Source: Bacteroidia bacterium | GTDB taxonomy: Bacteria; Bacteroidota; Bacteroidia; B-17B0; Aurantibacillaceae | NCBI GenBank assembly: GCA_016787445.1 | Contig: JAEUTQ010000075.1 | Span: 1-63,477 of the forward strand | Reading direction: 5' to 3' | Length of the DNA: 63,477 nucleotides | In this document: positions 7,679 through 16,311 of the stretch, in pieces | Position numbering within the stretch: position 1 is the first letter of the stretch | How the letters are laid out: every line of letters begins with the position of its first letter | The notes under the pieces: model-generated | What the model was told of the DNA's origin: nothing | Seen by the model: only the letters and a program-made list of their open reading frames with translations | The model's database searches: none | Position numbers and translations under genes: made by a program

Positions 7679-9025
7679 ATGAATTTTGAGGGCAAAACCG
7701 TTGGGTTTCATACACTGGGTTGTAAGCTGAATTTTTCAGAAACATCTACCATTGCCCGTTTAATGCTGGAGAAAGGATTTAAGAAAGTAGATTTTGGGAG
7801 TCCGGCTGATGTGTATGTGATTAATACCTGTTCGGTTACCGAAAATGCCGATAAAGAATGTAAGCAAATTGTAAAATCGGCATTGCAAAAAAATCCGGAA
7901 GCTTTTGTGGCTATTGTAGGTTGTTACGCGCAATTAAAGCCGGAACAAATCGCGCAAATTGAAGGGGTTGATGTTGTATTAGGTGCTACCGAAAAATTCA
8001 AACTCTTAAACTACATTAACCTCAGCAGTAAAAACGAATCAACTCAAATTCAAAGTTGTGAAATTAACGACGCTGATTTCTTTGTGGATGCTTATTCGGT
8101 TGGCGACAGAACCCGTTCGTTTTTAAAAGTGCAAGATGGCTGTGATTACAGTTGTACCTTTTGTACCATACCTCTCGCACGAGGCAAAAGCAGAAGCGAC
8201 ACCATTGAGAACGTTGTTGAGAATGCCAAAAAGATTGCAGCCAGCGGTGTGAAAGAAGTGGTGTTAACAGGGGTTAACATTGGTGATTTTGGTTATGGAA
8301 GAGATATTGATGGGGATGTAAAGAAGAAAAAGAACTATACGTTTTTAGATTTAATCAAGGCATTGGATGAAGTGGAAGGTATTGAGCGATTCCGCATCTC
8401 CTCTATTGAACCCAATTTATTAAAAGACGAAATCATTGAATTTGTGGCGCAATCCAAACGTTTTATGCCGCACTTTCACATTCCGCTTCAAAGCGGTAAC
8501 AACGAATTATTAAAGCGCATGAAGCGCCGTTATTTAAGAGAGCTGTATTCTGACAGAGTGGCGAAAATAAAAAGTTTAATGCCGCATTGCTGTATTGGTG
8601 TGGATGTAATTGTAGGTTTTCCGGGAGAAACGGAAGAACAATTTTTAGACACGTATAATTTTATTAATGGATTAGACGTTTCGTACTTGCATGTGTTTAC
8701 ATATAGCGAACGCGATAATACCGAGGCCATTGAAATGCCAAATCCGGTTCCTGTTTCTGAAAGAAAAAGACGCAATAAGATGTTACGAATTTTATCGGCG
8801 AAAAAATTGCGCGCTTTTTATGAGCAAAACATTGGTAAAACCTCAACGGTTATTTTCGAGAATGAAGCAAAAGGTGATTTTATGTTTGGTTTTACGGAAA
8901 ACTATGTAAAAGTGAAGCATGCTTACAATGCCGACTTAGTAAACACCGCCGTAAAAGTTACGCTGAACGACTTCGATGAAGAAGGAAATGTTATTTGCAA
9001 AATTTCAGAGGAGATTCCTGCTTAA
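7679..9025 (+). CDS. mtaB: tRNA t6A37 methylthiotransferase
   Basis: 448 aa from the ATG at 7679. The longer frame from 7619 would include the promoter. A radical SAM enzyme that adds a methylthio group to t6A at position 37 of ANN-decoding tRNAs. Three N-terminal cysteines for one 4Fe-4S cluster (about Cys15, Cys51, Cys82) precede the radical-SAM motif CDYSCTFC (about 155-162), and a TRAM-like C-terminus follows. The GCKLN and NTCSVT motifs fit MtaB rather than MiaB or RimO. A TAnnTTTG box four bases before the ATG makes this a near-leaderless gene. It converges with a 70-aa ORF. Confidence 0.93.
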   Translation: MNFEGKTVGFHTLGCKLNFSETSTIARLMLEKGFKKVDFGSPADVYVINTCSVTENADKECKQIVKSALQKNPEAFVAIVGCYAQLKPEQIAQIEGVDVVLGATEKFKLLNYINLSSKNESTQIQSCEINDADFFVDAYSVGDRTRSFLKVQDGCDYSCTFCTIPLARGKSRSDTIENVVENAKKIAASGVKEVVLTGVNIGDFGYGRDIDGDVKKKKNYTFLDLIKALDEVEGIERFRISSIEPNLLKDEIIEFVAQSKRFMPHFHIPLQSGNNELLKRMKRRYLRELYSDRVAKIKSLMPHCCIGVDVIVGFPGETEEQFLDTYNFINGLDVSYLHVFTYSERDNTEAIEMPNPVPVSERKRRNKMLRILSAKKLRAFYEQNIGKTSTVIFENEAKGDFMFGFTENYVKVKHAYNADLVNTAVKVTLNDFDEEGNVICKISEEIPA

Positions 9026-9028
9026 AAA

Positions 9029-9241
9029 TCACACCACAAACTTTTCAGAAAAAAAGCGGCTTTCCTTATCAGTTACGCAAACCGTATAAGTTCCTTTCGG
9101 TAAATGTGAAAAATTATAGGCGTTATTTTCAAAGTTGCTTTCTACAAGAAATCCATCCTGATTAAATAATTTAAACGAATGAATATCGGAATCATGCTGA
9201 ACCGTTAAGGTGCGTTGTTCGGTATCAATGAGTAAGTTCAT
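9029..9241 (-). CDS. Orphan T9SS sorting-tail-like protein
   Basis: 70 aa. The whole protein resembles a T9SS type A C-terminal sorting domain: a beta-rich segment, a FKLFNQDG turn, and the characteristic LPKGTYTVCVTD followed by SEKFVV at the very end. No signal peptide and no cargo domain precede it, so it could not reach the T9SS by the normal Sec route. It ends three bases after the mtaB stop on the other strand. It may be a decayed tail of a larger gene, a domain fragment, or a real small protein. There is no obvious promoter. Confidence 0.5.
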   Translation of the reverse strand: MNLLIDTEQRTLTVQHDSDIHSFKLFNQDGFLVESNFENNAYNFSHLPKGTYTVCVTDKESRFFSEKFVV

Positions 9242-9424
9242 AGTACATGAAATCTGTTTTAGCCAAATTATGAATTGTACTTTCTTTTATAAATACCCGC
9301 CTGTGGGTATATCTAAAGAAATCATTAGGTGCGTTTAAATGTAATCCTGAACTCTTGCCTAAAAAAATTTAGAGTATGGATGCCCGATTTGACTTTATAA
9401 GTGGTCGGTTTTGAAATGTGGAAA
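9242..9424. other. Intergenic region with a short hairpin
   Basis: 183 bases between the 70-aa ORF and ispE. No coding sequence is convincing. A 6-bp inverted repeat ATACCC/GGGTAT (9293-9310) stands alone without a T-run. It may act as a weak stop for ispE transcription coming from the right. Otherwise I see nothing in it. Confidence 0.35.
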
Positions 9425-10231
9425 CTAAGTCCACATTGATTTATACGTATCCGGAAATGTGATGGTTTGTTTATCTTTAAAAATCCCAAATACTGCGCTG
9501 CCGCTTCCACTCATTGATGCATAAATGGCACCGGCTTCATAGAATTGGTTTTTTAATTTCTCCACTTCGGGATACTTTTTAAAAATGCTTTTTTCAAAAT
9601 CGTTAACCAAGCAATTTTTCCAATTGGAAATAGGTTCATTTTCTACAATTTCCTTAACCGAACGTAATGGTTTGTTGGGAATCACGCCATCATAAGCTTC
9701 CTTGGTATTGCTGTTAATTCCGGGATGTACCACTAAAATACGATAGTCCTTTAAGTTAACGTTCACCGGACTAAACTCGTCCCCCTTTCCCACCGCAAAA
9801 ACGGGGGTGTTTTCTATAAAAAAAGCGCAGTCGGCCCCTAATTTGCGGGCAATATTGATTAACTGCTCTTGACTTAATCCTAAACTAAACTTTTGGTTGA
9901 TAATTTTCAGAAAAAAAGCCGCATCGGAACTGCCCCCGCCGAGTCCGGCTCCCATTGGCAAAACCTTATGTAAATTGGCTTTTAAATGGGGTAATTTAAC
10001 CTCAGCGCTCAAGGCCTTCCTGGCTTTAAAAATGATATTTTCTTCAATGGGACCGGCTACTGTTAAACCGCTTGTTTCCAAATCAAATGGCTGAGAGCCT
10101 CCATCCAAAACTTCGAGGGCATCACACCAATTAATAGGATAAAATACCGTCTCAATGTTATGAAAACCGTCCGGTCTTTTCTCTATCACGTTCAGTCCCA
10201 GGTTAATCTTAGCATTTGGAAAAAGTATCAT
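9425..10231 (-). CDS. ispE: 4-diphosphocytidyl-2-C-methyl-D-erythritol kinase
   Basis: 268 aa. IspE phosphorylates CDP-methylerythritol in the MEP pathway of isoprenoid precursor synthesis, in the cytoplasm. GHMP-kinase features are clear: NAKINLGL at the N-terminus with Lys8, the ATP loop PMGAGLGGGSSDAA (about 92-105), an acidic catalytic-region residue Asp134 (KLGADCAFF) and the C-terminal glycine-rich MSGSGSAVFG. It is monocistronic here and divergent from the lipoprotein gene at 10302. The length is normal. Confidence 0.95.
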   Translation of the reverse strand: MILFPNAKINLGLNVIEKRPDGFHNIETVFYPINWCDALEVLDGGSQPFDLETSGLTVAGPIEENIIFKARKALSAEVKLPHLKANLHKVLPMGAGLGGGSSDAAFFLKIINQKFSLGLSQEQLINIARKLGADCAFFIENTPVFAVGKGDEFSPVNVNLKDYRILVVHPGINSNTKEAYDGVIPNKPLRSVKEIVENEPISNWKNCLVNDFEKSIFKKYPEVEKLKNQFYEAGAIYASMSGSGSAVFGIFKDKQTITFPDTYKSMWT

Positions 10232-10301
10232 TTTTTGGGCTTTTTTGGCTTTGTTAAATATTTTTTACTAAATTGCACTAAAATTTTATAAAAACACAAC
10301 C

Positions 10302-11348
10302 ATGAAAAATAAAAAATCTACTATTGGTTTAATGTTATTAATGGCTGGTTCGTTAGTTTTAACTAATTGTACCAAAGACAAAACGAATCCTCAGCCGGAA
10401 CCGGATAAAGATATGACCACTACTACTGAGGCCGTAAACACTCAAATGATTGTTAACGATATTCAGGAGTTATGCGGACAAGTATGTGAATCGAATGCGT
10501 TTTTATTGAACGATCACGATGCTACTCCGGTTACCATTATGCAAGGAACAAACACTATTAATAGTAGTAATGCATTGGTTAACGTTGGTTCAACTTCTTA
10601 CACTTTAACTTTTAATAATACTGTAGGTCGCGATGGTCGTGTTCGTAATGGTGTTTTAGTATTTGATTATACTGCAACTCCTGCTTCTGTACCAAATGCG
10701 TTTTACCGTATTCCGGGCTTTATTGTTGATGTAACTTCTGTTGGTTATTCAGTTGATAACTACACTATCAACATTAATAACATGCGTATTTCAAACACCA
10801 CTCCTATTGGTTTCCCTGGTACTGCTCCTTATTTCCCAAGTGCTACCAAAATGAGCTGGAAACAAACTGCAGATGTAAGCGTTATGTGGGCAAATGGAAC
10901 AAGCACTTCAACCACTACATTTAACGGTACTATCAATAAAACATTAGAAAACACCAATAACACTTCAATTCCAATGCCTCCGGGTCCATCTGCTACAACT
11001 TATACCGTATTTGGATATAGTGGTGTAAACAATAACTTCTTAAAGTTAAACTTACAATACACTTCTTATACTGTTGAAGGTACTGGAACTTTAGCTAACG
11101 GAACTGCTTATACACTTGCTACTTCAAGTCCGTTAACACGCAATTTTGTTAGTTCTCCTGAATTATTCGTAGTTGTAGGTAGCGAAGTAATTACAGTTCA
11201 ACGTCACCCATTCTTAACCGGCGTATTAAACTTTAAACCGACTGGTAAGCCAGACAGAGTTATCGACTTTGGTGAGTCTGGAACTATCGTAGATTACAAT
11301 ACCAAAGTAACCATCGAAGGTATTACTTACTCTCACGATATCCGCTAA
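10302..11348 (+). CDS. Lipoprotein, paralogue of the gene at 36944
   Basis: 348 aa. A lipoprotein signal with lipobox at the TNC of residues 21-23 is followed by an acidic, Pro/Thr-rich linker. The body is rich in Thr/Asn and beta-strand patterns and contains GRVRNGVLVFDY, FYRIPGF, VDNYTIN and a C-terminal VTIEGITY. The same blocks occur in the same order in the 318-aa lipoprotein at 36944-37900, so these are paralogues. It lacks a T9SS tail, and the function is unknown. The gene is monocistronic and followed by a strong terminator. Confidence 0.75.
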   Translation: MKNKKSTIGLMLLMAGSLVLTNCTKDKTNPQPEPDKDMTTTTEAVNTQMIVNDIQELCGQVCESNAFLLNDHDATPVTIMQGTNTINSSNALVNVGSTSYTLTFNNTVGRDGRVRNGVLVFDYTATPASVPNAFYRIPGFIVDVTSVGYSVDNYTININNMRISNTTPIGFPGTAPYFPSATKMSWKQTADVSVMWANGTSTSTTTFNGTINKTLENTNNTSIPMPPGPSATTYTVFGYSGVNNNFLKLNLQYTSYTVEGTGTLANGTAYTLATSSPLTRNFVSSPELFVVVGSEVITVQRHPFLTGVLNFKPTGKPDRVIDFGESGTIVDYNTKVTIEGITYSHDIR

Positions 11349-11370
11349 TAAAAGCATTATCATAAAACAA

Positions 11371-11400
11371 AAAGCCCCTGAAAATTCAGGGGCTTTTTTA
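11371..11400. terminator. Bidirectional intrinsic terminator
   Basis: Stem AAAGCCCCTGAA/TTCAGGGGCTTT with flanking A- and T-runs, between the lipoprotein gene (plus) and dnaJ (minus). It can serve both convergent genes. Confidence 0.9.
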
Positions 11401-11426
11401 TTGGGATTTATTTCTCTTTAAGACAT

Positions 11427-12575
11427 TTATTCAAAATACTCTTTCATGCGATCAAAGAAGCTCTTCTCCTTTTTATTAGGATTAGGCTTGAAGTTTTTAG
11501 AATCCTGTAATTGCTCCATCATTTTCTTTTCTTCGGCACTTAAATTGGTTGGTACATGAATGTTCACATCCACCAATAAATCGCCTTTACCGTAAGAGTT
11601 TATATCAGGAATACCTTTGCCCTTTAAACGAAGTATTTTTCCGCTTGGTGTACCCGGATCAATCTTAATTTTTACTTTACCATCAATTGTTGGGATTTCA
11701 ACCTGAGTTCCGAGAGCTGCTTCAGGGAAACTAATAAATGAATGGTAGATAAGGTTATTTCCATCGCGTTTCAACTCCGGATGCTCTTCCTCTTCTACTA
11801 ATATTAATAAATCACCGTTAATGCCGCCTCGTGGCGCCGCATTCCCTTTTCCGTTCATAGAAAGTTGCATTCCTTCAGCAACACCGGCCGGAATATTTAC
11901 GGAGATAACTTCCTCACCTCTTACAACACCATCGCCATGACAGGTTCCACATTTCTCTTTAATAATTTTTCCTTCACCATGGCAAGAGCTACAAGTAGTT
12001 TGTGTTCTCATAGCACCTAAAATGGTTTGCTGAACACGAGTTTGTACTCCTGATCCATTACAAATTTTACAGGTATCGTAATTATTGTTTTTAGCCCCGC
12101 TTCCTTTACAGGTTCCGCAAGCTACTTGCTTGTTTACCTTTATTTTTTTCTCTACGCCATGGGCAATTTCATTCAGGTTTAATTTAACCTTCACGCGTAA
12201 GTTGGAGCCACGGTTTACACGACGGCCACCGCCATTTCCTCCGCCTCCGCCACCAAATCCAAATGCACCGCCAAAAATATCTCCAAACTGAGAGAAAATA
12301 TCATCCATGTTCATTCCACCGCCACCATAACCGCCACCACCGGCAGCACCACTCATGCCCGCATGTCCGAACTGATCGTATCGTTGTTTTTTCTCGGCAT
12401 TACTTAAAACTTCATACGCCTCTGCAGCCTCTTTAAACTTTTCTTCAGCAGCTTTATCATCCGGATTTTTATCAGGATGGTATTTAATAGCCAGCTTACG
12501 ATACGCCTTTTTTATTTCGTCATCGCTTGCGTTTTTAGCTACGCCCAGTACTTCGTAATAATCTCTCTTTGCCAT
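11427..12575 (-). CDS. dnaJ: Chaperone protein DnaJ
   Basis: 382 aa, type I DnaJ. J domain at 1-70 with HPD at 33-35, a Gly/Phe-rich linker (about 75-115, with repeats such as GGGGYGGGG), four zinc-binding repeats ([32 protein letters not shown]) and the C-terminal substrate-binding domains. It stimulates the DnaK ATPase and delivers unfolded clients. grpE lies 3 bases upstream in the same operon; dnaK is not in the window. The length is normal. Confidence 0.97.
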   Translation of the reverse strand: MAKRDYYEVLGVAKNASDDEIKKAYRKLAIKYHPDKNPDDKAAEEKFKEAAEAYEVLSNAEKKQRYDQFGHAGMSGAAGGGGYGGGGMNMDDIFSQFGDIFGGAFGFGGGGGGNGGGRRVNRGSNLRVKVKLNLNEIAHGVEKKIKVNKQVACGTCKGSGAKNNNYDTCKICNGSGVQTRVQQTILGAMRTQTTCSSCHGEGKIIKEKCGTCHGDGVVRGEEVISVNIPAGVAEGMQLSMNGKGNAAPRGGINGDLLILVEEEEHPELKRDGNNLIYHSFISFPEAALGTQVEIPTIDGKVKIKIDPGTPSGKILRLKGKGIPDINSYGKGDLLVDVNIHVPTNLSAEEKKMMEQLQDSKNFKPNPNKKEKSFFDRMKEYFE

Positions 12576-12578
12576 AGT

Positions 12579-13115
12579 TTAATTTGCTACCACTACCTTT
12601 GCGTAGCGAATTACTTTATCACCTAATTTATAACCTTTCTCCACCTCATCCACTACTTTCCCCTTTTGATTTTCATCGCTGGCAGGAATGTGTGTAATCG
12701 CCTCCATGGTATCTTCACTAAAAGCTAAACCAACACTCTCAAAGGCCGTTAAACCCTTTTGTTGGGTATTATGCTTCATTTTGTTACTAATCAAAACTAT
12801 ACCTTCTTTAATAGAAGAAGGATCGTTATTATTTTCGTTAGCCTTTATGGCTCTTTCCAAATCATCAATGACAGGCAAAATGGCTTTAAAAACATCTTCA
12901 GATGCAGTTTTTATAAGCTCACTTTTTTCCTTCATGGTACGCTTTCTGTAATTATCAAACTCTGAATACAAACGAAGGTATTTATCGTTTAGTTCCGCTA
13001 CTTGCTGCTTTAATTGATCCACCTCAGAAACTGACGTATTTTCAGCATTAGTGGCAGTATTTTCTTGCCCCTCGGTATTATTCTCGGTATTATTTACATT
13101 ATCCTGTTCTTTCAT
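12579..13115 (-). CDS. grpE: Nucleotide exchange factor GrpE
   Basis: 178 aa. A low-complexity Asn/Glu/Thr-rich N-terminus (about 1-28) leads into a long coiled coil (about 30-95, KQQVAELNDKYLRLYSEFDNYRKR) and the C-terminal beta domain with the motif GLAFSEDTMEAITH followed by KGYKLGDKVIRYAKVVVA, the standard GrpE ending. It releases ADP from DnaK. It is the first gene of the grpE-dnaJ operon. No classical heat-shock element (CIRCE) is visible in the short upstream region. Confidence 0.96.
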   Translation of the reverse strand: MKEQDNVNNTENNTEGQENTATNAENTSVSEVDQLKQQVAELNDKYLRLYSEFDNYRKRTMKEKSELIKTASEDVFKAILPVIDDLERAIKANENNNDPSSIKEGIVLISNKMKHNTQQKGLTAFESVGLAFSEDTMEAITHIPASDENQKGKVVDEVEKGYKLGDKVIRYAKVVVAN

Positions 13116-13193
13116 AGTATCAAATCAATATAAGTTCATGATTGCTTAATTGTCAATCAATAATTTTGCCAATAAAAATAAGTGGAAATTCTG

Positions 13194-14498
13194 TCAGTTT
13201 TTAAGGAAATTAAACTCTGTTCGCCGGTTTAATTCATGCTCTTTGTCAGAGCACTCAACCCCATTTAAACAGCGGTTTTTGATTTGTGCTTCACCCTTTC
13301 CGGTTGGTGTTAATCTGGAATTATCAATCCCTTTGGAGGCCAGATAATCAACTACGGCCTTGGAACGTTTTTCGGATAAGGCAAGATTGGAAGCATCATC
13401 ACCTCTACTATCGGTATGCGAGATAACCTCCAGTTTCACGCCCGGATTGGCTTCCAAAATGGTGATCACCTGATCTAAAATCAATTCCCCTTCAAAAGTG
13501 ATATTGAATTTTCCTGATTCGTAATAGATGTTTTCGGTAACCGATAAAGTTTTTTCTCCGGATTTATCAAACTTCTTATACTTCATAGTGATGTCATCTT
13601 CCTCTTCAATAGGTGCCAAAGTAACAACATCTGCCTTGAGTAACTTATATTCAAAAAAGCCTTTACTTGATTTGGTTAATTCGCCAACCATCTCGCCATT
13701 TTGCTTTGCCAGGTATACTTTGGGGCCGCCTTTTATTTTGTCGTTTTGTTCAATGCGAATCGACAAAGTTTGAGTAGTATCTATTTTTGTAAAAAGAAAA
13801 TCACCGTAGCCATCTGTTTTGGCCGTTTTCAAAGTATCCTGTAATTGATTCACCAAATAAACATTGTGATCAGTCAATGGCTTTTTAACGGCTTCGCCAA
13901 TCAGAAGTTTACCAGAAATATCCGCTGTTGAATAAGCGGCATTAGTGCGACAAATATTCACGAATGCTCTTTCCAATACTTTAGCGCTATCGGTTTCCAT
14001 CCATAAGCGACCTTTAGGATTCACCACGAAAAAAGACGGGAATTTATCAGCACCAAATACCTGAACGGCCTTATCCTGAATTCCGCCTTTTGCCAGGTAA
14101 TTTGTTTTTTTACCCTTGAATTTAGAATTAACCAAATTACCATCTTTCAGATAGGTTTGCCATTTAGCGTCATCTTCTTCGGCACAAACTGTTACATATT
14201 CTATTTCTGAAGCGCCTTTGCAAGCATTATTTTGAAAGCGATTCAAGATAAATTCGATGCGTTGATTAATATCTACAATTTGTTTAAGGGGTTGTTGTGT
14301 AGTAAAAAACAATACTAACACAAAACGATCGGGACTTCCCGGTTTTCCTGTAGGTAAATCGATGGATGTTTTTTGATTGTCTTTATTATAAACCTCAACC
14401 TTTGCAAAAGGAATTTTCTCACCGACTCTTAATTTTTTTTGTGCGAACACAACGTTGCAGACAAAAAACAGACAAACTATGACGGCGATTTTTCTCAT
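13194..14498 (-). CDS. Thioredoxin-fold/OmpA fusion lacking active-site cysteines (2)
   Basis: 434 aa. Signal peptide (1-19, ending VFAQ), an AhpC/TlpA-like thioredoxin fold (about 25-175) in which the usual CxxC region reads FFTTQQP (about 64-70) with no cysteine pair, a carboxypeptidase-regulatory-like or OmpA-linker segment (about 190-310), and a C-terminal OmpA peptidoglycan-binding domain with VISHTDSRGDDASN (from about 358) and NRRTEF near the end. Predicted periplasmic and peptidoglycan-attached. It is a paralogue of the adjacent 412-aa gene, with which it overlaps by one base (TAATG). Redox chemistry by the classic mechanism seems impossible; a binding or scaffold role is inferred. 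Confidence 0.8.
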   Translation of the reverse strand: MRKIAVIVCLFFVCNVVFAQKKLRVGEKIPFAKVEVYNKDNQKTSIDLPTGKPGSPDRFVLVLFFTTQQPLKQIVDINQRIEFILNRFQNNACKGASEIEYVTVCAEEDDAKWQTYLKDGNLVNSKFKGKKTNYLAKGGIQDKAVQVFGADKFPSFFVVNPKGRLWMETDSAKVLERAFVNICRTNAAYSTADISGKLLIGEAVKKPLTDHNVYLVNQLQDTLKTAKTDGYGDFLFTKIDTTQTLSIRIEQNDKIKGGPKVYLAKQNGEMVGELTKSSKGFFEYKLLKADVVTLAPIEEEDDITMKYKKFDKSGEKTLSVTENIYYESGKFNITFEGELILDQVITILEANPGVKLEVISHTDSRGDDASNLALSEKRSKAVVDYLASKGIDNSRLTPTGKGEAQIKNRCLNGVECSDKEHELNRRTEFNFLKN

Positions 14499-15736
14499 TA
14501 AGGTTTAATGAATTTTAATTCAACACGATTGTTTTCGAGGTGCTCGGCTTCAGTACAATTCACATTATTTTTGCATTTATTCAAAAGCATGGTTTCACCT
14601 TTTCCAACGGTTCGTATTTTAGTCGCAACAATACCATTCGAAACTAAATAAGTTTTCAAAGCTCCTGCACGTTTCTTAGAAAGTTCAAGGTTGGCAGCAT
14701 CATCTCCACGGCTATCTGTATGCACAATAATTTCCAAAGTATATTCCTTGTTTTTTGTCATCAGAGTAACTACCTTATCTAATTCAGGAGTAGTTCCTTC
14801 ATCAATTTGTGCAGTACCTGCTTTAAATGTTACATTCGGATTTACAGTCAGTGCGTTTTTTTGCGCGATAGTTTCCTTATCGGAAGCATTCATTTTATTG
14901 ATCTCATTCAGCGTTAAAGGCAACTCAAATCCTGCCTCGGTTTTATTGACAGTGCCAAATACAGCTCCGGCTGAAGTGCTTAAATAAGCTTTAGAAACGT
15001 TTTGTAAACTACCTGATGTATCTAATTTGATGATGTAATCTTTTAAAAACTTAACGCCGTAAAAAGTAAATACACCTGAATTATCACTGGTAGTACGACT
15101 TAAGGTATCTCCGAATTTATTCTTCAATACCATCTTATGATTTTTAACGGCATCCGTTGGTGCTTCCGAAAATAATAAGCGCGCTTTTAAATCTTTTGTG
15201 TTTACAGGAGAGTTCTTCTTCCCGTCTAAAACATCCTCAATTTCCAATTGTGTAGGATTCACCATTAATACTTGTCCGGTTTCGCTGATTAATAAAGTTA
15301 GTGGCAATTGCGTGATTTTAAAATTACGGATGGTTAAATCATTGTATCCACGAGGAGCAATTAAATTACTAACACCCTCCATTTTCATATTCACGATATC
15401 TTCATTCCATGCGGTTTTATCACTTTGTACGGCAATAGTAAAAGCTTCAAATCCGTCGGCATTACGATAAACCGCGTTACTGTAACGTTCATGGATATCT
15501 AATAAACGAGGTATAAATGGTTTCGATTTACTTACACTTGATGACCAAAAATGAAGTAATACAACTTTATTAATATAAGGGAATGAAATACTTTGCTGCG
15601 TGTTTTGATTATTATAAAGAATAAGAGCCGGGGTGGGATCACCTTGTTTTAATACAGTATTCGGTGTTTGCGCGCTTAATTTAAAAGCAAACAAAACGTT
15701 CAGAACAATTACTATTTTTAACAAGCGTTCTATCAT
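14498..15736 (-). CDS. Thioredoxin-fold/OmpA fusion lacking active-site cysteines (1)
   Basis: 412 aa. Signal peptide (1-22, KLSAQ), a thioredoxin-like region with LLHFWSSSVSK (about 60-70), where the canonical WCxxC has become WSSSV, a middle beta-rich domain, and a C-terminal OmpA domain (IIVHTDSRGDDAANLELSKK, then NNRVELKF). It overlaps the TlpA lipoprotein gene upstream by 4 bases and the next fusion by 1 base, so the three are tightly coupled. Same architecture as its downstream neighbour, and probably a tandem duplication followed by divergence. Function unknown; an envelope location is well supported. Confidence 0.8.
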   Translation of the reverse strand: MIERLLKIVIVLNVLFAFKLSAQTPNTVLKQGDPTPALILYNNQNTQQSISFPYINKVVLLHFWSSSVSKSKPFIPRLLDIHERYSNAVYRNADGFEAFTIAVQSDKTAWNEDIVNMKMEGVSNLIAPRGYNDLTIRNFKITQLPLTLLISETGQVLMVNPTQLEIEDVLDGKKNSPVNTKDLKARLLFSEAPTDAVKNHKMVLKNKFGDTLSRTTSDNSGVFTFYGVKFLKDYIIKLDTSGSLQNVSKAYLSTSAGAVFGTVNKTEAGFELPLTLNEINKMNASDKETIAQKNALTVNPNVTFKAGTAQIDEGTTPELDKVVTLMTKNKEYTLEIIVHTDSRGDDAANLELSKKRAGALKTYLVSNGIVATKIRTVGKGETMLLNKCKNNVNCTEAEHLENNRVELKFIKP

Positions 15737-16311
15737 TCTTTAATTCTGAGTTCCTCTAACTTTTTATGCAAATCATCACCTCGTAATGCTTTAGCTACAA
15801 TGATACCATTACCGTCAATTAAAAAATTGGTTGGAATTGAATACACGCCATATTTCACTGCTGCCGAATTATTCCAACCGCCTAAATCACCTACATGATT
15901 GTTCCAAACCAAACCATCATTCAAAATAGCTTGTTGCCATGCGTCTTTATTATTATCTAATGAAACACTGTATATTGTAAATCCTTTACCGCCTTTAAAT
16001 TTCTGATCTTTGAAAACATTATAAGCTACAACGAGAGATGGATTTTCAATTCGGCACGGACGGCACCAACTGGCCCAAAAATCAATCAGTACTATTTGTC
16101 CTTTTAAGGAAGATAACTTAACCGGTTTTCCTTGGGGAGAGTTCAATTCAATTTCAGGCGCTTTGTTTCCCAGATTCAAACCTTCAGGAGCTTCAACGCT
16201 TGCAACAGCCGTTTCCTTTTTTGAATCGGTACTAGTTTCCTTTTTTGATTTACACGCAAAAGCAAACACCAAAGAAATACTTAATACTAAATATGTGCTT
16301 TTCAATTTCAT
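15733..16311 (-). CDS. TlpA-like thioredoxin lipoprotein
   Basis: 192 aa. A lipoprotein signal with lipobox FAFAC (Cys20), a short Ser/Thr/Lys linker, then a TlpA/ResA-type thioredoxin domain with an intact FWASWCRPC active site (Cys83, Cys86) and a cis-proline-type segment (YSIPTNFLID). Such proteins reduce or exchange disulfides in the periplasm, or serve cytochrome c maturation. The start directly abuts the murA stop, and the stop overlaps the first thioredoxin-OmpA fusion. This is the only member of the trio with catalytic cysteines. Confidence 0.88.
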   Translation of the reverse strand: MKLKSTYLVLSISLVFAFACKSKKETSTDSKKETAVASVEAPEGLNLGNKAPEIELNSPQGKPVKLSSLKGQIVLIDFWASWCRPCRIENPSLVVAYNVFKDQKFKGGKGFTIYSVSLDNNKDAWQQAILNDGLVWNNHVGDLGGWNNSAAVKYGVYSIPTNFLIDGNGIIVAKALRGDDLHKKLEELRIKE

